This document shows positions 56,357 through 64,000 of a DNA stretch of 64,000 nucleotides, piece by piece. Position numbers and translations under genes: made by a program. The notes under the pieces were generated by a model that searched no databases, was not told where the DNA came from, and saw only the letters and a program-made list of their open reading frames with translations. The stretch covers positions 1 to 64,000 of the forward strand of contig NZ_AUIJ01000002.1 in NCBI RefSeq assembly GCF_000423645.1. Direction: 5' to 3'. Numbering within the stretch: position 1 is the first letter of the stretch; every line of letters starts with the position of its first letter. This DNA comes from Sediminimonas qiaohouensis DSM 21189 (GTDB taxonomy: Bacteria; Pseudomonadota; Alphaproteobacteria; Rhodobacterales; Rhodobacteraceae).

Positions 56357-57751
56357 TCAGTAATGGATCGCCCGATCATACGCGTCCAGAACCGATTCGT
56401 GCATCATCTCCGATAGCGTCGGATGCGGGAAGACCGAGTTCATCAGCTCCGCCTCGGTCGTCTCAAGCGTCCGCCCCACGACATACCCCTGGATCAACTC
56501 CGTCACCTCGGCGCCAACCATGTGCGCGCCAATCAGCTCACCGGTATCCGCGTCGAACACCGTCTTGACCAGGCCCTCGGCCTCGCCCAATGCGATGGCC
56601 TTGCCGTTGCCGATGAACGGGAACCGCCCGACCCTGATCTTGCGCCCTGCTTCCTTGGCCTGCGCCTCGGTTTGGCCGACGCTGGCGATCTGCGGCTGGC
56701 AGTAGGTGCAGCCGGCGATGCTATCGGGGTCCACCGGGTGCGGGTCGCCCCCGGCGATCAGCTCGGCCACCATCACGCCCTCGTGGCTGGCCTTGTGCGC
56801 CAGCCATGGCGCGCCGGCGATATCGCCGATGGCATAGATCCCCTCGACGCCGGTGCGGCAGTGCTTGTCGGTCACGACATGGCTGCGATCCACCTTCACG
56901 CCCAACTCCTCAAGGCCCAGCCCCTCGGTATTGCCGACGATCCCGACGGCGGAAATCACCGTGTCGAACTCTTGCTTGCCGACCTTGCCGCCGCTCTCGA
57001 TATGCGCGGTCACCTTGGTCTTGGTGCGATCAAGCTGCTTGACGGTGGATTTCTCCATGATCGTCATGCCCTGCTTCTTGAACTGCTTGCGCGCGAAATC
57101 GGCGATCTCGGCATCCTCCACCGGCAGGATGCTGTCCATCACCTCGACCACCGTCGTCTCGGCCCCTAGCGTGTTGAAGAAGCTGGCAAACTCGATCCCG
57201 ATCGCGCCCGATCCGATCACCAGCAGCTTCTTGGGCATGCGCGAGGCCTGCAGCGCGTGACGATAGCTCCAGACGCGATCGCCGTCGGCCTCCAGCCCGG
57301 GCAAGTCGCGTGCCCGCGCGCCAGTCGCCACGATGATCGACGGCGCTTGCAATTCCTCGCGGCCCTTGTCGGTCTTGACCGCAACGCGCCCCTTGGCGGG
57401 GATCGTCGCCTCGCCCATGAAGACGCTGACCTTGTGCTTTTTCAGGAGGTGCCCGACCCCGCTATTGAGCTGCCCCGCCACCTTGCGCGAGCGTTTCACA
57501 ACCGCGTCCAGGTCAAAGCCGATATCGCCCGCCTTCAGGCCAAACTCGCCGGCGCGGTGCATCAGGTGGTACACCTCGGCCGAGCGCAGCATCGCCTTGG
57601 TCGGGATGCAGCCCCAGTTGAGGCAAATGCCGCCAAGGTTCTCGCGCTCGACGATCGCGACCTTCAACCCCAGTTGCGCCGCGCGAATGGCCCCTACATA
57701 GCCGCCCGGACCAGATCCGATAACGATCACATCAAACGATTTGGCAGCCAT
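56357..57751 (-). CDS. lpdA: Dihydrolipoyl dehydrogenase (E3)
   Basis: Reoxidises dihydrolipoamide of 2-oxoacid dehydrogenase complexes and the glycine cleavage system. 464 residues: FAD motif DVIVIGSGPGGYVGAIRAAQLG, redox disulfide C43/C48 in GGICLNWGCIPTKAM, NAD domain LLVIGSGAIGIEFASFF, GDIAGAPWLAHKASHEG, and active-site His-Glu in VFPHPTLSEMMHESV near the C-terminus. The start at 57751 is chosen because GGAGG lies 7 bases upstream; an ATG 6 bases earlier is too close. No E1/E2 genes are adjacent. A 32-base dyad lies just upstream. Confidence 0.96.
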   Translation of the reverse strand: MAAKSFDVIVIGSGPGGYVGAIRAAQLGLKVAIVERENLGGICLNWGCIPTKAMLRSAEVYHLMHRAGEFGLKAGDIGFDLDAVVKRSRKVAGQLNSGVGHLLKKHKVSVFMGEATIPAKGRVAVKTDKGREELQAPSIIVATGARARDLPGLEADGDRVWSYRHALQASRMPKKLLVIGSGAIGIEFASFFNTLGAETTVVEVMDSILPVEDAEIADFARKQFKKQGMTIMEKSTVKQLDRTKTKVTAHIESGGKVGKQEFDTVISAVGIVGNTEGLGLEELGVKVDRSHVVTDKHCRTGVEGIYAIGDIAGAPWLAHKASHEGVMVAELIAGGDPHPVDPDSIAGCTYCQPQIASVGQTEAQAKEAGRKIRVGRFPFIGNGKAIALGEAEGLVKTVFDADTGELIGAHMVGAEVTELIQGYVVGRTLETTEAELMNSVFPHPTLSEMMHESVLDAYDRAIHY

Positions 57752-57767
57752 GCGCATCCCTCCGATT

Positions 57768-57799
57768 CCGCTGTTAGTTTGACGTTAAACTATCAGCGG
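57768..57799. promoter_or_regulatory. 32-base near-perfect dyad upstream of lpdA
   Basis: Left arm CCGCTGTTAGTTTGAC, right arm GTTAAACTATCAGCGG, directly abutting. Fourteen of 16 positions are Watson-Crick paired; one is a G-T wobble and one a T-T mismatch. It begins 16 bases upstream of the lpdA ATG and ends 55 bases past the DUF924 stop. The tight symmetry suggests an operator or leader hairpin rather than a terminator (no T-tract). Confidence 0.55.
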
Positions 57800-57854
57800 C
57801 ACGGCTTCAATGCGGTGCCGAAACGCCGCGTACATCGCGCGTGGCATGGATCGC

Positions 57855-58433
57855 TTAGCCGGCCTGCAAGCTTTGCACGGTGGTGCCGTACCCGCCGTCG
57901 CTGACATAGTCGCGCTCCGGCGTGGTCGAGCGCCGCGACAGCGCCTCGTTACGATACGGGAACCGCCCGAACAGCCGGATCACCTCGCGATGCGCCTTGG
58001 CATGCAGCAGGTTGCCGGAGCCGGTCTCCGGCATCCGCTCCAGCATCAGCCGCACACAGCGCTCCTGATCGCAAAGGTTCTCCGAATGCATCAGCGGCAG
58101 GTAAAAGAACTGCCGCTCAGGCTCCGGTATCCGCAGGTCCCACTTCCTGTCGATCGCCAGCTTTGCCGCCGCCAGCGCGACACCGTCGCTGGCAAAGGCC
58201 TGCGCCGTGCCGCGGAACATGTTCCTGGGAAACTGATCCATCAGGATGATATACGCCAGCGCACTGCGCGCGTTTGTCATCCACTTCTTACAACTGCCCG
58301 ATCCTTGCGCATCTCGCCAGATGTCGCCAAACCGATCCCTTATCGTGCTGTCCAGGTCGGGATTGGCGTCATACCAACCCTTTGGTCCGACCTCCTGTAG
58401 CCAGAACGACAGGATTTCTTCCGGTTGCACCAT
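57855..58433 (-). CDS. DUF924 family protein
   Basis: A 192-residue all-helical protein (TPR-like fold in known structures): EEILSFWLQEVGPKGWYDANPDLDSTIRDRFG, then IILMDQFPRNMFRGTAQAFASDGVAL, FFYLPLMHSENLCDQERCV and the C-terminal HREVIRLFGRFPYRNEALSRRSTTPE. These are DUF924 signatures; function unknown. The start at 58433 has GAGGAGG 6 bases upstream. It lies upstream of lpdA on the same strand with a 103-base gap. Confidence 0.93.
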   Translation of the reverse strand: MVQPEEILSFWLQEVGPKGWYDANPDLDSTIRDRFGDIWRDAQGSGSCKKWMTNARSALAYIILMDQFPRNMFRGTAQAFASDGVALAAAKLAIDRKWDLRIPEPERQFFYLPLMHSENLCDQERCVRLMLERMPETGSGNLLHAKAHREVIRLFGRFPYRNEALSRRSTTPERDYVSDGGYGTTVQSLQAG

Positions 58434-58529
58434 TGCGAGCCTCCTCAAACTCACCAGATTTGCCTGTAATCAAAGTGTTACATTCGTCTCGGGCGATTTG
58501 AACAGTAAACTTTTGCAACAACTGCAACA

Positions 58530-59789
58530 TCACAAAGAATTTTCCGCCTCGTCCTGCGCCGTTTCCGCCGCGTATTCCTGCGCAATCCCCACCGCCACGG
58601 GCGATGCGGACGGCGACACCGGCGCATAGCTGGCGGTGTCCTCGACATCGGGTGCGGCGCGCTGCGTCATACGGTAGGCGGCGTAGCCCGCGAGCGCCAC
58701 CAGCAAGAGCGCGATCTGCAGGAAAAAGCCCGGCGCGCCGATTATGCCCATCAACCACCCGGCGATCAGCGGCCCGGCAATCGCGCCAACCCCGTTGATG
58801 AACACCATCCCGCCGGACGCGGCGGCCATGTCATCAAGCTCAAGAAAATCGTTGGTATAGGCGATCAGCAGCGAATAGAGCGGGTTGCTCATCCCCCCGA
58901 TCAGGAACGCCGCGATCAGCAGAATCGTGAACGATCCGCCGGCGATCATGCCCAAAACCGCGCCGCCGCCGCCAATGGCCGCGACCACCATGATCAAAAG
59001 CCGCCGGTCCATCCCGTCCGACAGCCAGCCAAGCGGAAACTGCAGCAGCGTCGCCCCGATATAGAAGGAGGATACGAACATCGCGATCTGGCCCAGCTCC
59101 AGCCCCGCCTTCGCGCCGTAGACCGCCGCCATACCGAATTGCGACGCAAACACGCCCCCCAGCAGGAACATCCCTACGCATCCAAGGGGCGAGACGCGCA
59201 TGATCTGGCGCAGTGTCATCGGCTTGGCCGTGTCAAACGCCGGCGTCGGCGTGATCGACAACAGGATCGGCGCGAACGAGATCGACACCAGCACCGAAGG
59301 GATCACGAACAAAATGAACCCCGAAGGATCAGCCACCAGCAGCAAGCCCTGCGCCGCCACGATCCCCGCCATCTGCACCATCATGTAAAGCGAGAGCGCC
59401 TGGCCGCGCGTCTCGTTGGTGGCGGCGTTGTTGAGCCAGCTTTCGGCGGTCACGTAAACGCCCGAGAAACAGAACCCGATCACCACGCGCCCGATGGTCC
59501 ACGCCCACGGATCGGCAAATGTCGGATAGAGGATCAGCACCGCCGAGATGAAGCTGGCCAACGCGGCGAACACCCGCACATGCCCGACGCGGCGAATCAT
59601 CTCGGGCGCCATCCTCGAGCCGCCAAGGAAACCCACGAAATACGCCGACATCACCAGCGACATCTGGTAGGTCGAAAACCCCTCGATCTCGCCGCGGACA
59701 CCCAAAAGCGTGCCCTGCAAGCCGTTGCCGATCATCAACAGCATCATGCCCAACAACAGGGCCCATGCGTTCGAGGCAAACTTAATCAT
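58530..59789 (-). CDS. Major facilitator superfamily transporter
   Basis: A 419-residue inner-membrane protein with 12 hydrophobic segments. The cytoplasmic loop between helices 2 and 3 is GGSRMAPEMIRRVGHVRVF. FCFSGVYVTAESWLNNAATNETRGQALSLY is typical of the YcaD-like MFS subgroup, and the mid-protein repeat loop is GWLSDGMDRRLLIM. The C-terminal ~35 residues are hydrophilic, acidic and Ala-rich. The substrate cannot be inferred. Confidence 0.88.
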   Translation of the reverse strand: MIKFASNAWALLLGMMLLMIGNGLQGTLLGVRGEIEGFSTYQMSLVMSAYFVGFLGGSRMAPEMIRRVGHVRVFAALASFISAVLILYPTFADPWAWTIGRVVIGFCFSGVYVTAESWLNNAATNETRGQALSLYMMVQMAGIVAAQGLLLVADPSGFILFVIPSVLVSISFAPILLSITPTPAFDTAKPMTLRQIMRVSPLGCVGMFLLGGVFASQFGMAAVYGAKAGLELGQIAMFVSSFYIGATLLQFPLGWLSDGMDRRLLIMVVAAIGGGGAVLGMIAGGSFTILLIAAFLIGGMSNPLYSLLIAYTNDFLELDDMAAASGGMVFINGVGAIAGPLIAGWLMGIIGAPGFFLQIALLLVALAGYAAYRMTQRAAPDVEDTASYAPVSPSASPVAVGIAQEYAAETAQDEAENSL

Positions 59790-59901
59790 CGTGAGACTCC
59801 GAAAAATGTGCGGCGGGATGGCCGGCTTGCGGCGCGCGATGTCAGGCGCATACGCCCCTCTCCCGCCCGGTGTCTGTCCGGATTGCGACGCAGGCCGGGC
59901 A

Positions 59902-60978
59902 CTATCGACTGCTGTCAGACTCCGGCGCCGGGATCAACAGCGACGCGTCGCCATAGGAAAAGAACCGGTATCCATGCGCCACCGCATGGTCGTAGATGCG
60001 CGCGATCGTATCGCGCCCCATCAGCGCCGCCACCAGCATCAGCAGCGTCGATTTCGGCAGGTGGAAATTCGTGATCAACGCATCCGTAACCCGGAACCTG
60101 AAGCCGGGATAGATAAAGATATCCGTCTCACCCCGCCACGGCGCGATCCGGCCTGTCTCGCGCGCCGCCGTCTCAATCAGGCGCAGCGCGGTGGTGCCCA
60201 CCGGGATCACCCGGCCGCCCCCCTCGCGGGTCTGCGCGATCTCTTGCGCGGCCTGCGCGCTAACCTCGCCCCATTCGGCATGCATCTTGTGGGTGGTCAC
60301 ATCCTCGACCTTCACCGGCAGGAACGTGCCCGCGCCAACGTGCAAGGTGACATGGCTGAACGTCACGCCCCGCGCCTCCAGCGCGGCCAACAGCGCATCG
60401 TCGAAATGCAGCGACGCGGTCGGCGCCGCCACCGCGCCGGGGCTGCGCGCCCATACCGTCTGATAGTCGGTCTTGTCCTGCGCATCCGCCGCCCGTCGCG
60501 CCGCGATATAGGGTGGTAGCGGCATCGCGCCCGCCCGCTCCAGCGCGGCGTCGAAATCATCGCCGCTCAGGTTGAATTCCAGCACCGCGCGCCCCTCGCC
60601 GCGCGAGACCACGGTTGCGCTGAACCCGTCGCCGAACGTGATCGTCTCGCTGTCGCGCACCTTCTTGAGCGGCTTCAGCAGCGCCTGCCAGCAGCCCCCC
60701 TGCGCCGCCGGCTCAAGCAGCGTCACCTCGATCCGCGCGGCCGTCTCGCCCGCCTCACCGCTGCGATGGCGCAGCCCCGACAGGCGCGCCGGGATCACTC
60801 GCGTATCGTTCAGCACCAAACGATCGCCGGGGCGCAGCCAATCGGGGAGCTGATAGACATGCGCATCGCTGATCGCATCCCCCGCGGCCACCAGCATCCG
60901 CGCCGCGCTGCGCGGGCGCGCGGGTCGCGTCGCGATCAGCCGCTCGGGCAAATCGAAATCGAAATCGCTCAGTTTCAT
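59902..60978 (-). CDS. queA: S-adenosylmethionine:tRNA ribosyltransferase-isomerase
   Basis: Transfers the ribosyl part of SAM to preQ1 in tRNA to make epoxyqueuosine. 358 residues with QueA signatures: [95 protein letters not shown]-type [28 protein letters not shown] and [19 protein letters not shown]. It starts 8 bases after the stop of the upstream AsmA-like gene. Confidence 0.97.
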   Translation of the reverse strand: MKLSDFDFDLPERLIATRPARPRSAARMLVAAGDAISDAHVYQLPDWLRPGDRLVLNDTRVIPARLSGLRHRSGEAGETAARIEVTLLEPAAQGGCWQALLKPLKKVRDSETITFGDGFSATVVSRGEGRAVLEFNLSGDDFDAALERAGAMPLPPYIAARRAADAQDKTDYQTVWARSPGAVAAPTASLHFDDALLAALEARGVTFSHVTLHVGAGTFLPVKVEDVTTHKMHAEWGEVSAQAAQEIAQTREGGGRVIPVGTTALRLIETAARETGRIAPWRGETDIFIYPGFRFRVTDALITNFHLPKSTLLMLVAALMGRDTIARIYDHAVAHGYRFFSYGDASLLIPAPESDSSR

Positions 60979-60986
60979 GGCGGGGG

Positions 60987-63900
60987 TTATGGCCTTGTCT
61001 GCTGCTTTGGCGGTTGCCGTTTCGGCGCCTGCGCCCCCTCGCCCGAGTCGGGGTCCGGCGGCGGGCGGCGGAATATCTCGCGGAACATGCCCGGTGTAAA
61101 GATCGATAGCGGATTGACCTGCACGCGCGGATCCTCGGCGGTGCCGCGCATCCGGTAATTGAACCCGATGAGCCCCTCGCCCTTGCGCGTCAGGATCGAA
61201 CCGATCGCGTTGAACATGTAAAACGGCGAGATCACCCCCTGCATGTCCATGCGTCCACTCTTGAGACTGTAAATCCCGTCCATAGACAGACCCAGAGACG
61301 CGCCGACCGCGCTGCTCGATTCCACCACCACCCGCGACGGGGTCAGGCGGAACTGCGCATCGACCTCGCCAAACAGCAGGCCATTGCCGCTCAACTGCTC
61401 CAAGATGCCCACCACGCTCACGGCGTTCAGCAGCGCCGCCATCGCCGGAGCGTTGCGCAGCCACACGTCGCGCACCTTGAGCTGCCCGTCATAAGTGCCC
61501 GGTGCCCCCACCGGCAGCAAAGTCAGGTCCATTGCCCCCCGCCGCGCCTGTTTCAACAGCCCCGCCGCCGCGAACACCGCGCCGGCATCAGCCGATTGGA
61601 TGCGAAACGCGCTGCGCCCGCCTTGCGGCACCACCCGGCCCGTCACCTGCGCCTCGCCGTTGACCGCCCCGGTAAAGGTCCCGTCCAGCCCGCCGGCGGT
61701 GGAAAACTGCCCCTCGAAGTCGCGCAGGGCAATCCCTTCGGACACCTGCAAACGGTCCAGCGACAGGATCAGCGGTCCGCCATTCCCCGCCTGGCCGCCT
61801 TCACCGTCACCGCCGCCAATGCCCGCCGCCGAGGTGCGCCGCAGATCGATCCACCCGCCCGTTACGCGCACCTCGGGCGCAGTTTGCGGGCCGCGCCCGA
61901 CCAACTCCACCGGCGCGTTCAGCCAATCCTCGACGCGCACGTTGATGAACTCCGCGCGCTCCAGCGTCCCGCCCTCGGCCAGGCTCACCTGCCCCGACAG
62001 CTCCAGCCCATCCGCCTCCAGCGATAGCCGGTCGATGCGCGGCGGCTCTCCTAGTGCGCCTGCCACCTCCAGCCGCCCCTGCCCCGCCTCGGGCAAGGCC
62101 CAGCCGATCCACGGCAGGTTCAAACCCAGCCCCGCCAGATCCGATTGCAGGGTAAACGCCGGTTGGCTGCCGCGATTGAACACGATCTCGAAAGGCGCCG
62201 CGTTTCGCCCCGAAACGGACCCAGGCGGTAGGCCAACGCGGAACTCCTCGACGAACTCCTGCGACAGGGTCACGGTGCCGTCTACGCGGCTTTTGCCCGC
62301 ATCCTCCTTGCGCAACCCGCTGTGCCATACGGCATCGAATGGCACGCGACCGACCCGGCCCTTGCCACTGATGGTCACCGCGTCATTGTCGGCCTCCACC
62401 TCCAGCAGCGGCGCCGCCAATACCCGCTCCGGCACGATCTTTTCGCTGCGCACGTCGCGCAAGTGCCCGCGCGCGGAAAACACTACCTCCTCGGGCTGCA
62501 ACCCCTTCTTCAGCCTCAGCGCGAGCGAGGCGCGCACCTCCGCACGCCCGTCGGCCAGCGTCACCGGCTGTCCCGCTTTCTCGATAAAGTTGAGCGGATC
62601 GCTGTCCAGCATCGAAAGCGCCGCCGTGATCGTGCTTTGCGATCGCAAATGCACCGTCGCCGGCGCCTCGTGGATGCGCACATCGGGCACCACCAGGCTG
62701 GTGCCCGCCACGTCCAGCGCGCCGCCCTGCGGGGGCGTGACATGCCCGCGCGCGGCGGTTACGACAAAGCGGTTATTCATCAACGTCGCATGCCCCGCGC
62801 CGCCGTGCAGAACCGGCAATTGGCGCGCGTATGTCACCTCGGCCTCGTCGAACTCGAACTCTAGGAACACGGTCTGGCGGACATCCATCCCGGTGCGATA
62901 CGCCAGCCGGATATCGTGCACCGACGCACTGTGCAGGTTCTCGACGATCCAGTTGCGCGTGCGCGGCTTGATGCGTTGCGGCCAAAGCGCGACCACACGA
63001 TCGGGGCTGATCGCGTCCATCTCTCCGTTCAGCGCCAGCGCCCAGCCCCCGGCCCCCGCATCCAGCGTTCCGTCCAGATGCAGCACCTGTTCCTGGTCGG
63101 TGATGCTGACCTGCCCGATATCCAGCGAAAATGGATCAAGCCGCAGGCGGAAATCCATCTCGGCCCGCTCAAGCTTCACCGGCTCGGGATAGAGCGCGTC
63201 GGGGTTGGCGGCGATGTCGCGCAGAGTGAACTGCCCCAGCATCTCGCGCGGCCAGCCGTCTTGCATCCCCCGCAACGTCGCGCGCCCCTCGGCCCGCAGA
63301 CTGACCCATTTGCTGCTGACCGAAACCTCGTCAAAGCGCAATTGCTCCGTCGTCGGCGAATATGTCAGGTAGGCGCGCGCCGCATCGAACGGGATCGGGC
63401 GCGTGGCCTCGGTCGGTTGCACAACGCCCGCCCCGATCTGCAACGTCGCGTTCAGCGGCCCAAGCGCCCCCGCCCCGTTCAGCGACGCCCGGATCGCCCC
63501 CGAAATCGGCGCCCGCAGCACGTTCAGCCACGCCAGCGCCGGCGCCTGGTCGGCAATGTCGGCCGCCGCCATGTCGCGAAAGCTCATCCCGAATTGCGCC
63601 GCGGACGAGCCAAGCGCGCTGGAATAGCTCAGCTCGAGCGTGGTGGCGTAATCATACCCGCCAAGAAGGGCGAAGTCGCCGCTCACGCTCAGCTCTCCTT
63701 GCTCCCGCGTCAGGCGCAGCCGCCCGCCATCCACCGTCCAGGCCCGCCCCGCGCGCGCATCCTCATAGCGCACGGTCAGCGCCTCGGCGGTGACGCTGCG
63801 CAGCGACGATAGCTGCGGCCGTGCCATCAGGGCATCCACCGCCTCGACGATCTGCGCCGCGCTTACCGCCTGCCCCAGCGGGCGCAGGTCCGCCCCCAGC

Positions 63901-64000
63901 GACAGATCGAACACCCCGTCCGGCGTGCGCCGCACCTTGACCCGCGCCCCCGACAGGCGCACCCGCCCGGGCCGTATCCGCCCCTCCAGCAACGCCGCGC
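60987..64000 (-). CDS. AsmA-like / DUF3971 envelope protein, C-terminal ~1000 residues (partial)
   Basis: The frame stays open to the window edge, so the N-terminus (expected to hold a signal anchor) is missing. About 1000 residues remain, made of long beta-rich repeats with few Cys or Trp. Segments such as [18 protein letters not shown]-type strands and the C-terminal block [44 protein letters not shown] match the AsmA_2/DUF3971 (YhdP-like) C-terminus. Such proteins bridge the periplasm and are linked to phospholipid transport to the outer membrane. It ends with a Pro/Gln/Lys-rich tail. queA follows. Confidence 0.85.
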   Translation of the reverse strand, partial: AALLEGRIRPGRVRLSGARVKVRRTPDGVFDLSLGADLRPLGQAVSAAQIVEAVDALMARPQLSSLRSVTAEALTVRYEDARAGRAWTVDGGRLRLTREQGELSVSGDFALLGGYDYATTLELSYSSALGSSAAQFGMSFRDMAAADIADQAPALAWLNVLRAPISGAIRASLNGAGALGPLNATLQIGAGVVQPTEATRPIPFDAARAYLTYSPTTEQLRFDEVSVSSKWVSLRAEGRATLRGMQDGWPREMLGQFTLRDIAANPDALYPEPVKLERAEMDFRLRLDPFSLDIGQVSITDQEQVLHLDGTLDAGAGGWALALNGEMDAISPDRVVALWPQRIKPRTRNWIVENLHSASVHDIRLAYRTGMDVRQTVFLEFEFDEAEVTYARQLPVLHGGAGHATLMNNRFVVTAARGHVTPPQGGALDVAGTSLVVPDVRIHEAPATVHLRSQSTITAALSMLDSDPLNFIEKAGQPVTLADGRAEVRASLALRLKKGLQPEEVVFSARGHLRDVRSEKIVPERVLAAPLLEVEADNDAVTISGKGRVGRVPFDAVWHSGLRKEDAGKSRVDGTVTLSQEFVEEFRVGLPPGSVSGRNAAPFEIVFNRGSQPAFTLQSDLAGLGLNLPWIGWALPEAGQGRLEVAGALGEPPRIDRLSLEADGLELSGQVSLAEGGTLERAEFINVRVEDWLNAPVELVGRGPQTAPEVRVTGGWIDLRRTSAAGIGGGDGEGGQAGNGGPLILSLDRLQVSEGIALRDFEGQFSTAGGLDGTFTGAVNGEAQVTGRVVPQGGRSAFRIQSADAGAVFAAAGLLKQARRGAMDLTLLPVGAPGTYDGQLKVRDVWLRNAPAMAALLNAVSVVGILEQLSGNGLLFGEVDAQFRLTPSRVVVESSSAVGASLGLSMDGIYSLKSGRMDMQGVISPFYMFNAIGSILTRKGEGLIGFNYRMRGTAEDPRVQVNPLSIFTPGMFREIFRRPPPDPDSGEGAQAPKRQPPKQQTRP

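Overview
The window is about 64 kb of high-GC alphaproteobacterial chromosome. Several features point to Rhodobacterales (Rhodobacter/Roseobacter group): a CckA-type hybrid kinase, GTTC-N7-GTTC LexA boxes at recA and uvrA, the gene order rpmF-plsX-fabH-ihfA-merR, form II CO-dehydrogenase-like genes, and single-copy housekeeping genes typical of the order. I see no insertion sequence, prophage, CRISPR array or integrase. The species cannot be named from the sequence alone.

Layout. (1) 1-4239, plus strand: the 3' part of a Calvin-cycle (cbb) operon: end of aldolase cbbA, form II RuBisCO cbbM, epimerase rpe, xylulose-bisphosphate phosphatase cbbY, a thioredoxin-fold protein, and phosphoglycolate phosphatase. 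(2) 4292-11781, minus strand: a form II (AYRGAGR) molybdenum hydroxylase cluster coxSLM with a molybdopterin-binding protein, an XdhC/CoxI protein and a VWA protein CoxE. No coxD-type ATPase is present. (3) 11853-26200: lytic transglycosylase, ssb, typA, a Gly-rich secreted protein, DUF1330, alaS, recA, a sulfotransferase-like protein, cckA, an RsmB-family methyltransferase and guaB. (4) 26210-33800: an orphan RACo-like corrinoid-protein activase, tRNA-Gly, a roughly 590-bp gene-free structured stretch, a trimethylamine-dehydrogenase/FadH-type flavoprotein, an AbrB-family membrane protein, an SDR dehydrogenase and a K+-channel-like protein with a zinc ribbon. (5) 33826-45432: an ABC-F ATPase, OlsB, BamE, YceD, the rpmF-plsX-fabH-ihfA-merR cluster, tRNA-Pro, a long-form dCTP deaminase, DUF808, a GapB-type GAPDH and a 47-residue membrane peptide. 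(6) 45453-52448: coaD, a CBS protein, and a LysR regulator divergent from a valine-catabolic set (mmsA, isobutyryl-CoA dehydrogenase, 3-hydroxyisobutyryl-CoA hydrolase, mmsB). (7) 52558-64000: DUF2892, uvrA, rhodanese, lpdA, DUF924, an MFS transporter, queA, and the C-terminal ~1000 residues of an AsmA/DUF3971 envelope protein that runs off the end.

Metabolic picture: CO2 fixation by a form II enzyme with repair of its two side products (CbbY for xylulose-1,5-bisphosphate, Gph for phosphoglycolate), beside a molybdenum hydroxylase of uncertain substrate. A GAPDH that has lost the NAD-specifying Asp suggests a gluconeogenic or Calvin-direction enzyme. Branched-chain amino acid breakdown completes the set.

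No wholly new multi-gene system is obvious. The strongest non-coding signals are a perfect TTAA-N7-TTAA (CtrA-type) site upstream of cckA, LexA boxes at recA and uvrA, paired LacI-like half-sites upstream of the GAPDH gene, 11-bp tandem repeats between the LysR gene and mmsA, a repeated TetR-like dyad upstream of two acyl-CoA genes, and a 32-nt near-perfect dyad upstream of lpdA.
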